Source: Candidatus Brocadia sinica JPN1 | Lineage (GTDB): Bacteria; Planctomycetota; Brocadiia; Brocadiales; Brocadiaceae | Reading direction: 5' to 3' | NCBI RefSeq assembly: GCF_000949635.1 | Contig: NZ_BAFN01000001.1 | Coordinates: 3,903,052 to 3,967,051, forward strand | DNA length: 64,000 nt | Shown: piece by piece, positions 1 to 7,823 of the stretch | Position numbering within the stretch: the stretch's first letter is position 1 | Layout: each line of letters begins with the position of its first letter | Made by a program: the position numbers and the translations under genes | The notes under the pieces: generated by a model | Database searches by the model: none | What the model saw: the letters and a program-made list of their open reading frames with translations, nothing else | Told to the model about the DNA's origin: nothing

Positions 1-1
1 C

Positions 2-664
2 ATTGTGGTTGCGAATCGCACCTTTGAACGCGCTCAGGAGATTGCCAATGCCTTTCAGGGACAGGCCATTAAATACGAATTACTGGGTGAATACCTTGCA
101 AAGGCCGATATTATCATTAGCTCAACCTCTGCTCCGCATTATGTAATCCATGTCGACCAGGTAAAAGAAGCCATCAGGCATCGAAGGGGTAATCCCATGT
201 TCCTCATAGACATCGCCGTGCCCAGGGATATTGAACCCGATGTCGCCAACATTGATAATGTCTATCTTTACAATATCGATGACTTACAATCTGTTGTGAA
301 CCAGAATATTGACGAACGAACCAGAGAGGTGGAGAAATGCCGTTCTATCGTTGAAGAGGAGGTTGAACATTTTATGGCAAAACTTGAGGAAATGAAGATA
401 GAACCTGCGATAACCCAATTACGCAATCATTTTCATAGCGTTGGGAAAGAAGAGTTAGGGCGTCTAAGGTCCAAACTAAAAAGTATCGACAATGGAGATT
501 GGGAGCAAGTTGTTTACACTATGGAACGCACCATAAATAAACTCCTCCATCATCCTGCAAAAGTTGCTAAACTAGAGGCAAAGAACGGCGGTGGATACCG
601 GTATGTAGAAACCATCAAAAAATTATTTGGTATATTTCACCACGCGGAACACCCACCACATTAG
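2..664 (+). CDS. hemA: Glutamyl-tRNA reductase, C-terminal part (5' end outside window)
   Basis: This is the C-terminal part of glutamyl-tRNA reductase, which reduces glutamyl-tRNA(Glu) to glutamate-1-semialdehyde in the first step of C5 tetrapyrrole synthesis. The frame is open from base 2, so the N-terminal catalytic domain lies upstream. Visible pieces are the end of the NADPH-binding Rossmann domain (VANRTFERA, then IISSTSAPHYVI and FLIDIAVPRDIEP) and the helical dimerisation domain from about residue 90 to the end. The gene converges with the diguanylate cyclase gene 57 bp away. Tetrapyrrole synthesis fits the cobalamin operon just downstream and the heme-rich metabolism of anammox cells. 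Confidence 0.93.
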   Translation: MVVANRTFERAQEIANAFQGQAIKYELLGEYLAKADIIISSTSAPHYVIHVDQVKEAIRHRRGNPMFLIDIAVPRDIEPDVANIDNVYLYNIDDLQSVVNQNIDERTREVEKCRSIVEEEVEHFMAKLEEMKIEPAITQLRNHFHSVGKEELGRLRSKLKSIDNGDWEQVVYTMERTINKLLHHPAKVAKLEAKNGGGYRYVETIKKLFGIFHHAEHPPH

Positions 665-720
665 AGCTGGAACGAAAGGTTTTCCCTCTGACCCTCCTCA
701 AAACGATCATTACAGCACTA

Positions 721-2418
721 TCATAATACCAAAAAATCCGCAGATTTTGCAGATTTTAAGGATGCATTAAACTCATATTCGCAGACCCTGTTTCCACCTA
801 GCTTTTTTGCCTTATACATTGCTTCATCTGCATTAACAAGCAATGCCTTCGCATTATTATAAGGACCAAGTTCAGCGATACCAATGCTTATTGTCTTTTG
901 AATCGTTTTATTCTCCAGAGGGACTCGGAATTTAATATTCCTGAAATCGTTGAGTATCCGATTGGCAATGGTAATGGCGCTCCGGTTTGTGGTTTCCGGC
1001 AATATTATGGTAAACTCTTCCCCACCGTATCGGCATGGTATATCGATTCCCTTCCTGATTTGTTCTGTTACTAAATTTCCCAGGCGTTGTAATACTTTGT
1101 CGCCGGCAGCGTGCCCATATGTATCGTTAAAGTGCTTGAATTTGTCAATATCGATAAACAACAGGCTTATATTATGTTGATGGCGCCTTGCCCTCAGTAC
1201 CTCTTTTTCTAAAATATCATCAAAATACCTTCTATTGTACAAACCTGTCAGTTTGTCCGTAATCGATAACCTTTCAAGTTCATCCTGAAGTTGTTTCCTT
1301 TCTGTAATGTCTCTGAGGATTTCCAACTTGGAAATATGCATATCTCCATTTACAAAAGGCACAATAATAGAATCGTAAACCTTTCCCTGAATAGTCCTTT
1401 CCATTTTTACTGTCTGCCCCTTCAGTGTTTCCTTTATCCCACATTGATGACAGAGGGTTCCCCGGTTACATATTGCATCGTAACAATACCTTCCTACTGC
1501 ATACCCGTATTCGTTCGAAGCCGCATTGTTCATATACTCGATTTTGTTTTCTTTATTCATTATAAAAATCATATCCTTTGTGTTTGAAAGGATGGTGTCA
1601 AAAAATTCCTTTTGCTCTTTAATGGTTTTATATGTTTGAGCAAGTTTCCTGTTCGACGTATTCAATTTTAAAGATATCGTATTAAAGGCATTGAAAAGTT
1701 CTTCTATTTCGGCAGATGATTTTGTCCTGAGTATTATATCGTATGACCCATTGGCAATTTTTTTTGTTGCAGCGCTCAATAAATTCAACGGCTTTGTTAC
1801 GTACCTTGTTATACGATATGCATAAACAATGCAAAAAATGACTGCTATTGCCACAACGATATACGTAGAAAGCCAGCAGTTTTTTTCTACTTTTTTTGAA
1901 TAAGCAACAGCCTGCTTATATGCCAAAGTAATCGTTTCATCGAAGACTGCTAACACTTTAGTAAGCCTGGATACGCCTGTTTCATACGTTTTCATTACTT
2001 CATCCATTTTTATTGTCTTGAATATATCCTTACCCATCCCAGGGTACCTTTGCATCGTAGTATCTAATTTCCCAAGACGGTGGAAAAGCCGCACAATTTC
2101 GTTTAAGAGGTCACCGGCATCCTTCTCGTAGATACCTAACTCTATGTCTTTTATTTTCTTTTCTATAGACGTTTCTAATTGCTCATGATAATCTGCATGC
2201 GATATATCTCTTTCTTTTACAATCTCTTTTACTGTTATGAGCCAATATTCTATATGCTCTCGTAACTCTTTGAAGTTCTTTCTGTTAGAGGTATGGACAG
2301 CAACTGTTTTTTGTGTTTCGCTAATCCTATGAAGAAAAAAGGAGACACAAAAAACTGTTCCTATTATTAATACCAGGATAATGCCAAAACCCAGTCCCAA
2401 CCGTTGTCCGACTCGCAT
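721..2418 (-). CDS. Membrane-bound PAS-GGDEF diguanylate cyclase
   Basis: A 565-residue inner-membrane sensor predicted to make c-di-GMP. TM1 spans about residues 8-30, a helical extracytoplasmic region runs to about 180, TM2 is about 183-201, a HAMP linker about 202-255 and a PAS domain about 272-375. The GGDEF domain (about 385-545) has an intact GGEEF signature at 465-469 and FIDIDKFKHFND upstream. The PAS domain holds a cysteine cluster (C312, C317, C323, C326) that could bind metal or sense redox state; that role is inferred. The inhibitory RxxD site is degenerate (K456-G-I-D459), so product inhibition may be weak. It is a single gene, convergent with hemA. Confidence 0.9.
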   Translation of the reverse strand: MRVGQRLGLGFGIILVLIIGTVFCVSFFLHRISETQKTVAVHTSNRKNFKELREHIEYWLITVKEIVKERDISHADYHEQLETSIEKKIKDIELGIYEKDAGDLLNEIVRLFHRLGKLDTTMQRYPGMGKDIFKTIKMDEVMKTYETGVSRLTKVLAVFDETITLAYKQAVAYSKKVEKNCWLSTYIVVAIAVIFCIVYAYRITRYVTKPLNLLSAATKKIANGSYDIILRTKSSAEIEELFNAFNTISLKLNTSNRKLAQTYKTIKEQKEFFDTILSNTKDMIFIMNKENKIEYMNNAASNEYGYAVGRYCYDAICNRGTLCHQCGIKETLKGQTVKMERTIQGKVYDSIIVPFVNGDMHISKLEILRDITERKQLQDELERLSITDKLTGLYNRRYFDDILEKEVLRARRHQHNISLLFIDIDKFKHFNDTYGHAAGDKVLQRLGNLVTEQIRKGIDIPCRYGGEEFTIILPETTNRSAITIANRILNDFRNIKFRVPLENKTIQKTISIGIAELGPYNNAKALLVNADEAMYKAKKLGGNRVCEYEFNASLKSAKSADFLVL

Positions 2419-2640
2419 CTTTATCCCTTTATTTTAATATAAAGTTGCTCAGTTTTCTGTAACAGAACTCGTTTCGTTCTTTAACTTGAATCACGAGAAT
2501 AAAGATTTGGATTACTATGTTTTTGTATTTTTATGGTAAAAATGACATATTCAGCATCAATTGACAACACGAATATCGCATTCTTTACATAAGTAATGGA
2601 AATATTTAAGGAGAAAAAGCAGGGAAGATGAATAAAAAAA

Positions 2641-2781
2641 GCGAGAATAGGGCATTCAAGGGTAAATACTGGCTATTTTAACGGTATTATTGATGATGTT
2701 CATCTTTATAACCGTTCCCTGAGTGATCAGGAGGTGGAGGATATTTTTAACATTCATGAATTTTTCATGAATACAGTTTGA
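2641..2781 (+). pseudogene. Remnant of a LamG/concanavalin-like domain protein
   Basis: The 380-bp gap between the cyclase and cbiL contains a short plus-strand frame whose translation includes GYFNGIIDDVHLYNRSL, followed by SDQEVEDIF and a stop at 2779-2781. This is the characteristic last strand pair of LamG/LamG-like jelly-roll domains (FNG-x-IDDVRIYNRALS-type motif). Only about 46 codons remain, the frame is closed upstream by a TGA at 2629, and there is no start with a ribosome site, so I call it the 3' stub of a lost surface or carbohydrate-binding gene. The rest of the gap (2419-2640) shows nothing recognisable. Confidence 0.7.
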
Positions 2782-2798
2782 AAATTGCAACCATTGGA

Positions 2799-3509
2799 TT
2801 AATGCCTTATTCCCTTTACAATCAGAACGGACATGTACCCCCTTCCGCTGCCCTTTAACGATATAATATCACAGGTAAGATAGGCGTCTCTTTGTCCGAT
2901 ATAAGAGGCGAATAAGGCATTTTCAGAGAGCTGCATCTCTTCGAGTAATTGAATTACTTCATCCAGTTTCTTGGCTACCTTCATCAGAACAACTGTATCA
3001 AATGCTTCTATAATGGAGCGCAATTCCGTAATATCCTTTGGCACAGGAATCACTGCCAGCCGCTCGTCGCCCATTAATAAAGGAAAATTGGCTGCACATG
3101 CAGCCGCATTATATGAAGTAATACCGGGTATTGTATGGATGGCGTGTTCTGGCAGCAGGGTATTCAGTTGTCGCAATAAATAGATATAGGTGCTAAAGGT
3201 CATGGGATCCCCTAAGGTCAGATAAGCCACATTGTTTCCGTTTATAACCTCAGCACGGATCTCCTCAGCATATTTAAGCCATGCACTCTTGAGCACGGAT
3301 TTGTCCTTTGTCATAGGGTAGACCTGTTCGGTTACCCTTTTCCCTCTTACATAATCCTGAACGATTTCCAATGCTAAGCTGTCTTCTTTCGTGTTCGACT
3401 TTGGGACAAAGATACAATCCGCCCTTTGAATGATATGAATCGCCTTCATTGTAAGAAGTTCCGGATCGCCGGGACCCAAACCAATACCGTAGAAATTACC
3501 TGGTTTCAT
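2799..3509 (-). CDS. cbiL: Precorrin-2 / cobalt-factor-2 C20-methyltransferase
   Basis: This SAM-dependent tetrapyrrole methylase (236 aa, normal family length) adds the C20 methyl group in corrin ring synthesis. The N-terminus YGIGLGPGDPELLTMKA is the family's glycine-rich signature, and later segments (LTLGDPMTFSTY; IPGITSYNAAA) match the SAM-binding fold. It is the last gene of the minus-strand cobalamin operon and starts 2 bp after the cbiE stop. Because cbiD and cbiX accompany it, the cobalt-early (anaerobic) pathway is likely, so CbiL is a better name than CobI. Confidence 0.9.
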   Translation of the reverse strand: MKPGNFYGIGLGPGDPELLTMKAIHIIQRADCIFVPKSNTKEDSLALEIVQDYVRGKRVTEQVYPMTKDKSVLKSAWLKYAEEIRAEVINGNNVAYLTLGDPMTFSTYIYLLRQLNTLLPEHAIHTIPGITSYNAAACAANFPLLMGDERLAVIPVPKDITELRSIIEAFDTVVLMKVAKKLDEVIQLLEEMQLSENALFASYIGQRDAYLTCDIISLKGSGRGYMSVLIVKGIRH

Positions 3510-3511
3510 TT

Positions 3512-4156
3512 TTAATATTTTTTTATAATCACTACAGATGCACCGTTTGTTTTTAAATGTACCGCTGAGACTAAATCTGTCTCACGAACAGATTCTTCCG
3601 GAAGAGAAAGATTTTCACACACAAACATCTGCCTCTCCTGGATTCCGCTTTTTAATATCTGACGGGCAATAACAGCAGGTGTATTTTCACGGTCTGTCAG
3701 AATTCCGACCTTTTCATAATCCCTGACCTTTTTAATGAGTTGATCATATTCGCCGTTTCTTCCGTGCAAACTAACAAAGCAGGCATCATCCCAGCTTTCC
3801 CCAACGGCCGCAAAGGCAAGCTGTATGCTGCTGATTCCCGGAATAATTGTGCATGATTCACGCCCTATCTTCTTTACAATCATTTTTGCATAACTGAAGA
3901 AACAAGGATCACCACTCACCAGAACCACAACCTGTCTTTTGGCACGCCAGTCAGCGATCTTTTTTACTAAAATACTATAATTTTTCTCTAAAATTATTTT
4001 TTCAGCATCCACGCCGGGAAAAAGCTTTAATAAGCGTCTGCTTCCCACAAGGATATCAGCCTTTTTAATGCTGTAAATGGCCTTGGGAGAAATATAAGCC
4101 TTCAGTCCCGGCCCGCAACCTACGATGATGACTTTATTTTTATAAGATTCAGCCAT
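3512..4156 (-). CDS. cbiE: Cobalt-precorrin-7 C5-methyltransferase
   Basis: A 214-residue SAM-dependent methylase of the CbiE type. It carries VIIVGCGPGLKAYISPKA near the N-terminus, VLVSGDPCFFSYAK in the middle and GISSIQLAFAAVGESWDDA, the usual CbiE/CobL-N motifs. It methylates C5 of the corrin ring; the decarboxylating C15 methylase CbiT is not fused and is not in the window. Its start overlaps the 3' end of cbiD by 37 bp, suggesting translational coupling, and cbiL follows after 2 bp. Confidence 0.88.
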   Translation of the reverse strand: MAESYKNKVIIVGCGPGLKAYISPKAIYSIKKADILVGSRRLLKLFPGVDAEKIILEKNYSILVKKIADWRAKRQVVVLVSGDPCFFSYAKMIVKKIGRESCTIIPGISSIQLAFAAVGESWDDACFVSLHGRNGEYDQLIKKVRDYEKVGILTDRENTPAVIARQILKSGIQERQMFVCENLSLPEESVRETDLVSAVHLKTNGASVVIIKKY

Positions 4157-5358
4157 ATCCGTGCACTATCAGAAATACCCACTATTGAACCTTTCATATC
4201 GAATAAAATTACACCGACCTCTGTAAGGGCAAACTGCTGTTCCCCCTTATAAAATGCCCGTACCTTATTCTCAATCATTTCTGCAACTTTATCCATTATA
4301 GATAAAAGTTTATAATCTCTTAATAATTCAACGATTCCTTCTACAGTTGAAACATCCTTTAGACGATTGAGTATTGCATTTGGTATGGGAGTACTTCCAA
4401 CAATAGTATTGGTACGAAAATACCCCTCACCTTGACCCTCTCCCTCAAGGGGCGAAGGAATCTTCCCTCCTTGCGAAGGAGGGGATTGAGGGGTGGTCAA
4501 TTGGTTGCGGCAATGTTGTGCTATAATATCTATTAAGATATCGTTCGCTGGCTTAGAAACTGCACTGTGAGTATGAAAATCACCACGCAACAACTTGACC
4601 AATTTACCCGGATGCCCTGCAAGGATGATCTTTTTAAAATGTCTTTCCCGGGCCGCATCCAGCATAAAACCAACAAAATTGCTTATCTGAATAATCTGAT
4701 CTTTGGGGATATTCACCAGATTCAAGAGAGAGCGTTCACCCAGACTACCCGGCACCAGTACAACGGTTTCGTATCCGATTCCCCTCGCGATATTAAGCCC
4801 GCATAACAGAGAGGTCTTGAAGGCGTCTTCTGACATGGGTCGCACAATCCCTGTGGTTCCGATAATAGAAATGCCTCCCATGATGCCGAGCTTTGGATTG
4901 AATGTCTTCTCGCCTAAAACCCTTCCATTGGGCACAGAGATTATTACCTTCGTCCCAACACCATTACCAATAATTTCTCTGATCGCATTCTCAATCATGC
5001 GCCTTGGTACAGGGTTAATCGCTGCATGCCCCACAGGTACCTGCAATCCCGGTTTTGTTACTCGGCCAACGCCTTCACCGCCATCAATCACAATGGTTTC
5101 GTTGAAATTTCGTTCAACCCGTGCATACACCATGCATCCATTGGTCACATCGGGGTCGTCCCCGGCATCTTTCTGTACCGCACATCCTGCCGCATTATCA
5201 GATAATTGCTTATCGAGTATTTTCAGTCTCAGTTTTATGCCCGCAGGGGTATCAATTTCTACCTCATCAGGAATGCTTCCTCTAAATAACCCGATTGCAG
5301 CCGCCTTTGCCGCGGCAGTTGCGCAACTTCCCGTTGTATAGCCGGACCGTAAAGTCAT
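4120..5358 (-). CDS. cbiD: Cobalt-precorrin-5B C1-methyltransferase, with an in-frame repeat insertion
   Basis: CbiD methylates C1 of cobalt-precorrin-5B in the anaerobic B12 pathway. I chose the ATG at 5358 because the protein then begins MTLRSGYTTGSCATAAAKAA, the family signature; 17 extra codons upstream are possible but have no support. The 412-residue product is longer than usual CbiD (about 350-380). The excess is a Pro/Gly/Glu-rich stretch coded by 4421-4497 (SPPSQGGKIPSPLEGEG) that reads as a translated intergenic palindromic repeat. The frame is kept through it, so the gene may still work. It lies between the cbiX-cbiC fusion (126-bp gap) and cbiE (overlap). Confidence 0.9.
   Translation of the reverse strand: MTLRSGYTTGSCATAAAKAAAIGLFRGSIPDEVEIDTPAGIKLRLKILDKQLSDNAAGCAVQKDAGDDPDVTNGCMVYARVERNFNETIVIDGGEGVGRVTKPGLQVPVGHAAINPVPRRMIENAIREIIGNGVGTKVIISVPNGRVLGEKTFNPKLGIMGGISIIGTTGIVRPMSEDAFKTSLLCGLNIARGIGYETVVLVPGSLGERSLLNLVNIPKDQIIQISNFVGFMLDAARERHFKKIILAGHPGKLVKLLRGDFHTHSAVSKPANDILIDIIAQHCRNQLTTPQSPPSQGGKIPSPLEGEGQGEGYFRTNTIVGSTPIPNAILNRLKDVSTVEGIVELLRDYKLLSIMDKVAEMIENKVRAFYKGEQQFALTEVGVILFDMKGSIVGISDSARIWLNLIKIKSSS
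4421..4497. repeat. Palindromic repeat inserted in-frame in cbiD
   Basis: A 77-bp segment inside cbiD differs from its surroundings: it is rich in CCCTC and GAGGG runs and is bounded by an 8-bp inverted repeat (acccctca at 4422-4429 and tgaggggt at 4487-4494), with an inner stem ctcctt/aaggag. A similar C/G-run palindrome sits in the noncoding gap at 20344-20384. The length and phase leave the cbiD frame open. I read it as a small non-autonomous repeat that has been captured as protein. Confidence 0.65.
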
Positions 5359-5484
5359 AAATGACCTTAAAAAGAATGATGAGTGAGAAGAAAAGGGGGA
5401 AAAAGGCATTACAAATAAAATTTAAGAATCCCTTCTACCCCTTTTTCTCCACTTCTCCATCTTCACCTTTTCACCTTGTTTTCA

Positions 5485-6495
5485 TTAATATTCTTTTGCT
5501 AATTTTATAATAGCATTTACGATAGATACAGCCACGGCGCTGCCGCCTTTTCGGTTGGTGTTGGTTATGTAAGGTATGGAAATATCCTTTAACGCATGTT
5601 TTGCCTCGACTGCCCCTACAAAGCCCACAGGAATACCCACTACCAGGGCGGGTTGTGCTAATCCCCTTTTTATCAGGTCAATAAGCTCAAATAAGGCAGT
5701 GGGGGCATTGCCAATGACCACAATACCGCCTTTCATATCATCTGTGGATTGTTGCATTGCTACGATGGCGCGGGTCTTACCTTGGCGTTTGGCCTCGTCA
5801 ATAACAGATTTATCCGAAATCTTGCAAACGATCTTACCCCCGAATTTTTCGACAGGCCCACTGGTGATCCCAGCCTTCACCATATTTACATCGGTAATAA
5901 TATTTTTACCGCTTTTGATTGAGCGGATACCTGCATCAACAGCCTTAGGATGGAAGATTAAATTGTATGCATATTCTGTGTCGCCCGTAGCATGAATGGC
6001 GCGCTGAATAATTGGCCTGTGCAGTTCAGGCATTGACTCCAAATCGACCAGTTTATTAATGATTTCAAAACTCTCGTCAACAATAGCTTGCGGTTGTTCA
6101 ATACGATCCCTGTTTCCATACTGTTTTTCTGTCAAAACCTCGTGAATGCGGTCGGCTGCAATGAGGGCAATCCGCTCATCTGCGCCGATGTTATTGGAAT
6201 AGATAAACTCGACCTGAGGATGTTTCTTTTTTTCAATTTCCAACATCTCCGGGATGTCTTTATAGACGTGATTCCCTTTAAACAACAGGAGTGGCACTAC
6301 CACAAGTCGATTTATACCGCTCTCCACGATCTTTTTCACCACTTCTGGGAATCCAGGTTCTGCCAATTGCAGAAAGGCGGCGTCCACGATGTCCCATCGG
6401 TTCATCGCACGGAGCATGTCCGCCACCTGAAATAATCCATCGTTGCCACTGCTCAGTTTACTGCCATGCGAAATTAATATGACACCTGTTTTCAT
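5485..6495 (-). CDS. CbiX-CbiC fusion: sirohydrochlorin cobaltochelatase + precorrin-8X methylmutase
   Basis: Two B12 enzymes in one 336-residue chain. Residues 1-125 match the small CbiX chelatase (MKTGVILISHGSKLSSG; VVVPLLLFKGNHVYKDI with the metal-binding His) that inserts cobalt into sirohydrochlorin. Residues 130-336 are CbiC, which moves a methyl group from C11 to C12 (RPIIQRAIHATGDTEYA with the catalytic His; TDVNMVKAGI; VGIPVGFVGAVEAK). A good ribosome site (gagagg) precedes the ATG. It is the first gene of the minus-strand operon. The fusion joins an early and a late pathway step, which is unusual compared with separate genes. Confidence 0.92.
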   Translation of the reverse strand: MKTGVILISHGSKLSSGNDGLFQVADMLRAMNRWDIVDAAFLQLAEPGFPEVVKKIVESGINRLVVVPLLLFKGNHVYKDIPEMLEIEKKKHPQVEFIYSNNIGADERIALIAADRIHEVLTEKQYGNRDRIEQPQAIVDESFEIINKLVDLESMPELHRPIIQRAIHATGDTEYAYNLIFHPKAVDAGIRSIKSGKNIITDVNMVKAGITSGPVEKFGGKIVCKISDKSVIDEAKRQGKTRAIVAMQQSTDDMKGGIVVIGNAPTALFELIDLIKRGLAQPALVVGIPVGFVGAVEAKHALKDISIPYITNTNRKGGSAVAVSIVNAIIKLAKEY

Positions 6496-6510
6496 TTTTT
6501 CCTCTCTGTT

Positions 6511-6646
6511 ATTTAGACAGGATTTACAGGATGTTTTGATTTCATTTTATCTACCCTATTCTGTACAACTTGTTTCATTTTTCATAAATTTAAAACTTTT
6601 CTCTTTCTTACTACTATCTTGTTCATCCTGTTAATCCAGTCTAAAT
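6511..6646. repeat. Imperfect 23-bp inverted repeat pair flanking 90 bp
   Basis: Arms at 6511-6533 and 6624-6646 are inverted copies differing at 2 of 23 positions (core acaggatttacaggat). The enclosed 90 bp are AT-rich with no gene. The pair fills most of the 199-bp gap between dusB and the cobalamin operon. The shape suits a small non-autonomous element or a large hairpin in the operon leader. No cobalamin riboswitch was recognised here. Confidence 0.6.
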
Positions 6647-6694
6647 GAAAATCCTGATAATCCTTGTTCATCTGCGTCCCCAATGAAATAATAA

Positions 6695-7663
6695 TTATGC
6701 AGCAACATGTTTCTGAATACGGTCAAAATGAGAGATAATAAGATCGATAATTTTCTCAGAACTATTGCAGGTTACAAGATGTGGGCGTAGCTCCGTTGCG
6801 TTCGGCATGCCCATAATATACTTGATTGCATGTTTGCGGAAAAGGACAATGCCGATATCACTTCCATAGTATTCCAACATGTGCGATAGATGTCGCCGGA
6901 TGAGTTCTATCTTGTCGGAAGGTATAACCTGATTTCTGTCCTTACGCTGAAAAATCCAGGGATGACCTATTGCAGCCCTACCAATCATTACCCCATCGCA
7001 TCCTGTATTCTGTTTGATTCGCTCAATATCTGCCGCACACTTCACATCTCCATTTCCAATTATCGGGATCTTTACGGTCTGCCTGACTTCAGCAATTGCA
7101 TCCCAATTGGCCCTGCCGTTAAAGAATTGCGATCTCGTTCGGCCGTGAACGGCTATGAGAGAGGCGCCGTTGTCTTCAAGAATCCGGGCAACCTCCAGAT
7201 AATTGCGCGATTTGTCATCCCATCCCAATCGGATTTTACCCGTTACCGGGACCCGGAGGGTTTTTGAGAGTTTATGAAAAATGCGACCAATTTTAGCAGG
7301 ATTTTTCAGGAGTCCCGCGCCAGCCCCCTTGCCAGCTATATCCGATACAGAGCAACCCATATTAACATCAATAATGTCCGGTCCCAATGCCTCTATTATT
7401 TGACAGGCTTCGACGATCCTGTCTTCATCATTACCAAGAATCTGAAAGATGACAGGTCTCTCTCTCGGCCTGAAATCAAGGAGTCTAAAGGTCTTTTTGT
7501 TTTTCCAGAGTATCCCATCCATGGAAATTACTTCTGTGTAACTCATTGCCATGCCAAATTCCCGGCAGATAAGCCGAAACGGAACATCTGAAAAACCGGC
7601 CATAGGGGAGAGGATCAAGTCTCCATATATAGGGATATTTCGTACAAAGAAGCTAGGAATCAT
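6695..7663 (-). CDS. dusB: tRNA-dihydrouridine synthase (DusB family)
   Basis: FMN-dependent reductase that turns uridine into dihydrouridine in tRNA. At 322 residues it matches the usual length. Signatures are LSPMAGFSDVPFR near the N-terminus, the catalytic-Cys segment DVNMGCSVSDIAGKGAGAGL, VTGKIRLGWD and the FMN phosphate site GVMIGRAAIGHPWIF. It is divergent from the outer-membrane gene at 7824 and appears monocistronic. DusB is the closest subfamily by motif; the exact tRNA position is not decidable here. Confidence 0.92.
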   Translation of the reverse strand: MIPSFFVRNIPIYGDLILSPMAGFSDVPFRLICREFGMAMSYTEVISMDGILWKNKKTFRLLDFRPRERPVIFQILGNDEDRIVEACQIIEALGPDIIDVNMGCSVSDIAGKGAGAGLLKNPAKIGRIFHKLSKTLRVPVTGKIRLGWDDKSRNYLEVARILEDNGASLIAVHGRTRSQFFNGRANWDAIAEVRQTVKIPIIGNGDVKCAADIERIKQNTGCDGVMIGRAAIGHPWIFQRKDRNQVIPSDKIELIRRHLSHMLEYYGSDIGIVLFRKHAIKYIMGMPNATELRPHLVTCNSSEKIIDLIISHFDRIQKHVAA

Positions 7664-7823
7664 CGTACACCGTACTTTCGCAACAAGAGTATTGCCTGAA
7701 TAGTTTATTCAATTATTTTTAAAGAGTTATTATAACATAGTAATGACGAATATCATTTGTTTTTTGGAATTAAATTTGATTCATAGTGATTTAGTTATTT
7801 TTAAACTATCAAAAACCGCAAAA

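Noticed and set aside
4703-5341. 212-codon open frame antisense to cbiD
   Set aside because: It lies fully inside the well-supported cbiD gene, has no ribosome site and no recognisable motif; it is a shadow of cbiD codon use.
6496-6694. Possible cobalamin riboswitch ahead of the B12 operon
   Set aside because: No conserved B12-box sequence was recognised; the gap is filled by the inverted-repeat element.
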